The notes under the pieces are model-generated. The model saw only the letters and a list, made by a program, of their open reading frames with translations, made no database searches and was not told the DNA's origin. Source: Alisma plantago-aquatica (lineage: Eukaryota > Streptophyta > Magnoliopsida > Alismatales > Alismataceae). From it: a DNA stretch of 64,000 nt. The stretch spans positions 239,064,558-239,128,557 of the forward strand of contig OY856409.1 in assembly GCA_963693085.1 (NCBI GenBank). The letters are read 5' to 3'. A program made the position numbers and the translations under genes. Shown in pieces: positions 59,276 through 64,000 of this stretch; the first letter of the stretch is position 1; each line of letters starts with the position of its first letter.

Positions 59276-60180
59276 ACCCTTGGTTACTTTCTCACTCAAG
59301 ATTTACTGAATGTATCTTGATATATATTTTACTTCTTGGCTGTTAAAATTACTGAAATTGGTTATCATGGTGATGACCTTAGGTATTGCTTATCCTACAT
59401 GAACTTATTAGTTAGACTGTCTCTTTTATATATTCTTTCATCTTTGTGGCTGCATAGAACTTTTCTCCTGCATCTGGATCCTGTAGGTAACTAGTTGATA
59501 TTGGTTGATGACCGACGTGATGATTCTTTTGACACAGATAATAGACATTTTTTATTTCGATATGAAATTTCTGTTCTTTCTTTTATATTCTGATTAGATG
59601 TTTTTTGTTACTATAAAAAAACCATACATGGCCTACGTTTTATTTTTATTCACACGAAGTGCTGTTATTCCTTGAATCTTACTTGTGTATAAATATATTC
59701 TCTTTATGACTGATTCAAAGGAGTATTTCTGTACTGATTGGACTGGTGTTCCTTATATTTTCACATGTATTTTAATTGTATTTTCGAAACGTTATAAGTA
59801 GGCATCTACACTATCACAGTACCGTTTCCACTCATTGTTGTGATACCGTGTCCACTCATTGCCACACATTCAAATCGGGGCACGGTAGGTGACAACAGGG
59901 TTACGGACGGAGCTAAGGTGGAGGTCTTGAGGCAGTGTCATACTGCCATGTCGGGAAACCGTGAGATAAGGAGCAAGGGATTATGTGGAGGGACACTTAG
60001 CAGTAGTCTGTTAGTAAAGTTTGTTGGTGGTTGTGGCATAAGTTGTAGATTCGATATTTGTTGGAGCACCGGAAGGAAGAATTTCTATAACAACAATTAC
60101 TGGTCTTGTATCGCGGAGGGAGGGAGACTTCATGCGTGTAATTAATTTATATCTGAAATTGCTTCAACTTCTCTCTAGTA
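59276..60180. other. Intergenic, no supported gene
   Basis: 59840-60145 is open for 101 codons but has no recognisable domain. The rest is AT-rich. Confidence 0.4.
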
Positions 60181-61364
60181 ACATTTTCTCTCCATCTTCT
60201 CCAACCATCCCTACACTATCCAGCCATGGCTAACTCTTCCCAGGTAAGTGCTACAGCAGAAATAGCGAAGGATGACTCAAGCAGGGGTCCTCATTTTTCC
60301 TTGGATTGGTGCTCCCATCACCGCTGCCTGATCCTTTGCCACTCAAGCCGTTGCTTGAGCTTGGAGGGGGCGCGGTGGTTGTTGGGAGAGGGGGTGAGGT
60401 TCCTGTGTTTTTCTACTCTCCTCCGTCCTCCCATCTAGGTTTTGGCTGCTCTCTGTTTGCGTTGTCGGGGTTAGGTGCCCTGCCTGGCGGTTCCTTGGAG
60501 ACACCCCCTACCTGTTTGTGTCTTTTCCTGTGTGAGTCTAGTTTGTAGGTGGGCTGATCGCCCTGGTCTTTCTTTGGTTTTTCCTTTTTTTCTTCTCTTT
60601 CTTCCGGTCCTTTTGTCGTGATCCAGGCGCATTTCTTGCTAGTGGTGCTTTGGCATGTATGTGATGGGTCTCGCTGTTGGAGGTGCTGTTCACTTTCTAT
60701 TCGGACAACTCATAGGCTCACATAGATTGAAAGTATCTCTTGTTGATAGCTGCTTTGTTCAGTCACTACGTTGGGAGATCTATGCTGAAATTTACCTACC
60801 GCCTCCCAATCTGAGCTTGTGTGTTTGGTCGGACTCAATATGGTGTGTTGGTCGTTCCTCATGTGTGACTTATCCTTCTAGTAGATGCCGTATGGCTTAT
60901 TAGCAATGATATTGTTCCTTAAAAAAAAACTCTATATGCTTATAGGCAGTCGGGCTGCCCCCACCCCCTCCCCCACCCGCCCACACTATTTTCCTACCCA
61001 CTTTTCACCATTGCCTTTACACGATTCCAATTACCTTGAATACATGCTACAAAACACCTACGGAGTCAGCACATTCGTTGATTCTGTCCTGGTTCTGGTT
61101 TTGCCCGACCGTCGTATTTTTTCCAGCATCCGGTGAGGATGGGTGAACCCTTCTCTGCCTATGATTCTATTCCACAAATAGGCATGAATTGGAAACAGAG
61201 ATGAGTTACTTACATATCTAAAACTAAAGAGAATAACAGAACTAAGACAATTGCCTTAAGAGAAACCATCATGAGAACTACACAAAGTAATTTTCAGACA
61301 CCATGGATTTCTTTACCACTTGTCACTTCTTTGACTCGACCACCAACCTACTTACTCTTCCTAG
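60181..61364. other. Mixed-composition region, possible retroposed segment
   Basis: A CT-rich leader and ATG in good context occur at 60226 (MANSSQ then a GTAAGT donor-like word), followed by GC-richer text to about 60900 and an A9 tract at 60921-60929. It could be a decayed LINE or retroposed transcript end. No protein family can be recognised, so no gene is called. Confidence 0.3.
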
Positions 61365-62876
61365 TGTTGGATCTAAGGGCTCTATGGGGGGGGGGTCAAT
61401 AGAGCTTTAAAATTTATTAGACCTTCAAGTTACTTCAAATAATCTCAATTACAAATAGTGATTTTGATGGTAATTGAAACATACAAAGCAATGATGAGAG
61501 AGATTGAAGCAACCATGAGAACAAGTTGTTTTAGAGTGGTTCCACACTCCAACCTAGGAGAGAGTCAGTCCACTACCTAGAGAGGTCAAGTTCTAGGATT
61601 TCTAAAATGTCTACTCCTTATATTCACTTATAAGAGTTACAACATATGATCTTCTTTTTCTGAGACAAGGATACCCAATTTTCCTTTTAGGCCAATGGAG
61701 TCAACAACCTTACAATCAAGAACTTATCTATCTAAGAGCTAGTCTTCTACCTCACCAAGGTCTTACCCACTCTTGCAATCAGCTGGATGTCTTCACCAAG
61801 ATCCTCCCCTTCATGCAACGAGTCTTCGACCTTGAGGCTTTACCCACCAGCTCCTTGGATCCTCTGCTTTGATCTTCTCCTTTACTTGGAGTAGCCTTGA
61901 GCACCTTCTTCTCTAGCTAAAGAAGCTTGCTCCTTCTCCTTCTCTTGGAGAAGCTTTCACCAATGGAATCTTCAAGAAAGCGGATTGGAGAAAGAGAGAT
62001 CTTGAGGGCCTCACAAGTGTATAATGATGTGACTCCCTCACAATAAGCCTATCTCACTCATAATGAACGAAATGAGTTGTAATCAAGAGAGAGAAAGAGG
62101 CTCAAGTGGACTAAAAGCACTCTACTATAGCAAGGACCTTGAATAGCATGAATGAGAAACCTTGAAATAAACTCTAAGAGGTCCTATTTATACCTGAGGG
62201 TGTTCACTAGAGTGTGAGATCACTTATACACATTTTCTAGCCGTTTGGAGGGGTGCAACAGATATAATTTTGAGTTTTGGACCCTTCCAATGGTTAGAAT
62301 CGCTTTTTCTACGTTCTCCGTACAATGCATTCGATCGAGTTTCAATAAAGATAAACTCGACCGATCACACTATGTGACAAAGTCAATTTAAACCATCAGT
62401 TGAGTTTATCCTGGGGTAACTCGACCGATCCACTTAAATTGAGTTCGCTTTGTAGAGGGATCGATCGAGTTTTGTGAAAATGAAACTCGATCGATCAACA
62501 TTCATTTTCAAAATCCATCAAGGATCGGTCGAGTTGGCAACTTGACCGATGAAATTGCTGTGACGAATTTTAGAAAATGAATTTTAAGTGACAAACATTT
62601 GAATTAAGTGACCCTAAATTTTATCATCTTAGTTACAAGTCGTATCATCAATATAAATGATTACATAAATATTCTAAGGTGGTTTGGACTATTTTCAACA
62701 AAAGTACATTTGTATTGCTTGTGACTTGAACTAAGACAAGCTAGGGCTTGAGAAATTTAATCCTTTTCATGTACCTAATGCCTAAAATTAATCTTTAACA
62801 AACATATTAGATACATATGAATGAAATGTTTAAGTCATTATCAAAATATGAACAATGTTCAACACTTAGGTCAACA
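61365..62876 (-). repeat. Probable 3' LTR (1512 bp) of the right-edge element
   Basis: On the + strand it starts TGTTGGATCTAAGG, then a G run, and ends CTTAGGTCAACA. Without a partner LTR in view the call rests on termini, adjacent purine tract and interior style. Confidence 0.5.
62327..62553. repeat. Cluster of CTCGA(C/T)CGATC palindromic words
   Basis: About eight variants (CGATCGAGTTT, AACTCGACCGATC, GATCGATCGAGTTTT, AACTCGATCGATC, GATCGGTCGAGTTGG, AACTTGACCGATG) are arranged in facing pairs, as in the Copia-3 LTR, but with a different word. Confidence 0.8.
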
Positions 62877-63590
62877 TTCTCCTATTTTTGACAATGACAA
62901 ACCATTCCTCAATATATCGAGAAGGATATGAAAGTTTAACCTTTACCTTTAAAAAAGATATGAAAGTGAATCCTTTACCTTGTGAATTGCAAGGGGATAC
63001 ATGATTGAACAAGGTGAATTTCTCCCCCTCAATTCATGCTCACCTATACCTGCATGGTTAGTCTTTCCACATAATAACCAAAGCACATATACATACTATA
63101 TGGTCATCTAGCAAGTCACATGATATGAGATAATTGACAAGAAAAGGATCATACAAGTGATAAAACAATATGGATGAGGTCATTTCTCCCCCTTTGTCAT
63201 ATAAAAAAGATAGGGAGGTAGAAAGATCTAAAACACATGTCTTCTCCACAAAGAATAAGATAAAGCAACAACAACCACATAGCACACATCAAATAAAGAT
63301 GAGGTAAAGAGAAACAAACACTCCAATATCATAATCAAAATACGGGTAACATATCACAAACCCATGAGATATGGTCAACCTGAGAGTAGGGTGCATATGA
63401 TTAAGATTACAACATCAGAAAATGTCCTCACCACACAAACCATAAACTAATGAGAAAACAACAGAAAGATAAAATAGTGCATCTCAGATATATGTGCCCA
63501 AATGTCTTAGTACATATGAGTCTAAAAAGATATATCTAATTAGCACCTAAATGACTAAGAAACTAAGACATCAAGATATATCTAAGCTAT

Positions 63591-64000
63591 TCATGTCCAC
63601 AACATCATCATCCACATCATCCTTGTCAGCTCTAGGCTCGTAGTCCTCATCTCCATATGAAAGTGCAACATAGACAACATCTTCACCTTCATCACCAGAG
63701 CCATCAGAACCAGTGTTAGGGCCATCATCCTCAGCGGCCTCCTCCTCATTGACATCTTCCGCATCATCCTAGATGGGCATCTCCTCATCAATAGAAGGAC
63801 CGAAACTGCGAACAGGTCACAAGGCATTATGCTCATCCCAAGACATGCCAAGATCATGTAACTCCTTAGCCTGAGGGAAAGAGGGAGCAGAAGTGCCAAT
63901 GATGGCAAGAAGGGTAGCAAGAGGGCCAACAGGAAGAGGAAGAACTCTAAGGGTAGGTACAAATCCACTAGTAGTAGAAGATGTGGCAACGGAAGCAGAA
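63591..64000 (-). pseudogene. Broken acidic ORF fragment of the right-edge element
   Basis: On the minus strand a frame with SGFVPTLRVLPLPVG, FPQAKELHDLGMSW and then a Glu/Asp-rich tail (EEEAAEDDGPN, DEDYEPRA) ends near 63595, with two in-frame stops. The acidic C-terminus resembles those of plant transposon ORF1-type proteins, but no domain can be assigned. Partial at the window edge. Confidence 0.4.

Larger units (their letters stand above)
61365..64000 (-). mobile_element. Minus-strand LTR retroelement running off the right edge
   Basis: The 3' LTR (61365-62876) has TG...CA ends and is preceded on the minus strand by CAAAAATAGGAGAA, a purine-rich plus-strand priming sequence of the kind found next to plant LTRs. 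Further AAGGGGGAGAAA words lie at about 63018-63030 and 63187-63200 on the minus strand. A broken acidic reading frame lies at 63591-64000. The 5' half is outside the window, so superfamily and TSD cannot be settled. Confidence 0.55.

Noticed and set aside
60226..60438. Possible first exon (MANSSQ, then a GTAAGT word) with CT-rich leader
   Set aside because: Good start context, but no downstream exon or domain can be supported in the window.
63591..63989. 132-codon Leu/Met-rich minus-strand frame
   Set aside because: It is an alternative frame of an Asp/Glu-coding stretch. The acidic frame fits better, although it carries stops.
1..64000. tRNA, rRNA or snoRNA genes
   Set aside because: No cloverleaf with A/B boxes or rRNA core sequence was recognised by eye. 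The tRNA-like words present are retrotransposon primer-binding sites.

Overview
This is a stretch of a large, retrotransposon-rich flowering-plant nuclear genome. The evidence is LTR elements of Ty1/copia and Athila-like type with plant tRNA primer-binding sites, hAT-type MITEs with 8-bp target-site duplications (TSDs), an RTE-type LINE, and one host gene with GT-AG introns and a clear plant-specific product. I cannot name the species or order from the sequence. There are no prokaryotic features.

Host gene. The only convincing host gene is the 3' half of a PMT28-like putative S-adenosylmethionine-dependent (pectin-type, DUF248/Methyltransf_29) methyltransferase on the + strand. It has five consecutive exons: 20449-20532, 45793-45967, 46041-46286, 46454-46648 and 55661-55859. 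All splice sites are canonical, phases match and the frame is open to the stop. Two introns are swollen by transposons: 25.3 kb (20533-45792) and 9.0 kb (46649-55660). No upstream exon was found in 1-20448, so another intron of at least 20 kb probably fills the left third of the window.

Left block (1-20448) is a nest. A decayed copia element (340-752 plus 14340-15315) was hit by a minus-strand non-autonomous copia-like element (753-14334, TSD CAAAC). One LTR of that element was hit by an Athila-like non-autonomous element (831-11481, LTRs 3.1 and 3.2 kb, TSD CGTAC/CATAC). The Athila-like element carries a single intact 770-codon gag-remnant ORF and no pol. A hAT-like MITE (13552-14095) also sits in the minus-strand element. 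Next comes a non-autonomous copia-like element (16132-19207, TSD GATTG) without coding capacity.

First giant intron. It holds decayed copia pol fragments, then a five-level nest: RTE LINE > hAT-A copy 1 (24892-32234) > Copia-1 (25266-31790) > hAT-B (27607-29063) > hAT-C (28540-28768). After these come hAT-A copy 2 (32405-33153), a further TIR element, and a very young BARE/Angela-like Copia-3 (35623-44872) with 2.24-kb LTRs, an intact pol ORF and a gutted gag. Second giant intron: hAT-A copy 3 in an old copia fragment, Copia-2 (49052-54045) and an RTE/SINE-like tail. Right edge (61365-64000): a minus-strand LTR element running off the window.

Most unusual signal. Several unrelated elements carry arrays of short palindromic motifs, each family with its own word: GCGGTCTCAAGACCGC and GTGTGGT..ACCACAC in the Athila-like element, ACACGACGTGT in the 16-19 kb element, AACCGATCGGTT in Copia-3, and CTCGATCGAG-like words in the right-edge LTR. 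The hAT families carry analogous arrays (CCGCTTAA, TTTCGACGAAA). This looks like convergent acquisition of element-specific protein-binding arrays and is the best candidate here for something not yet described.
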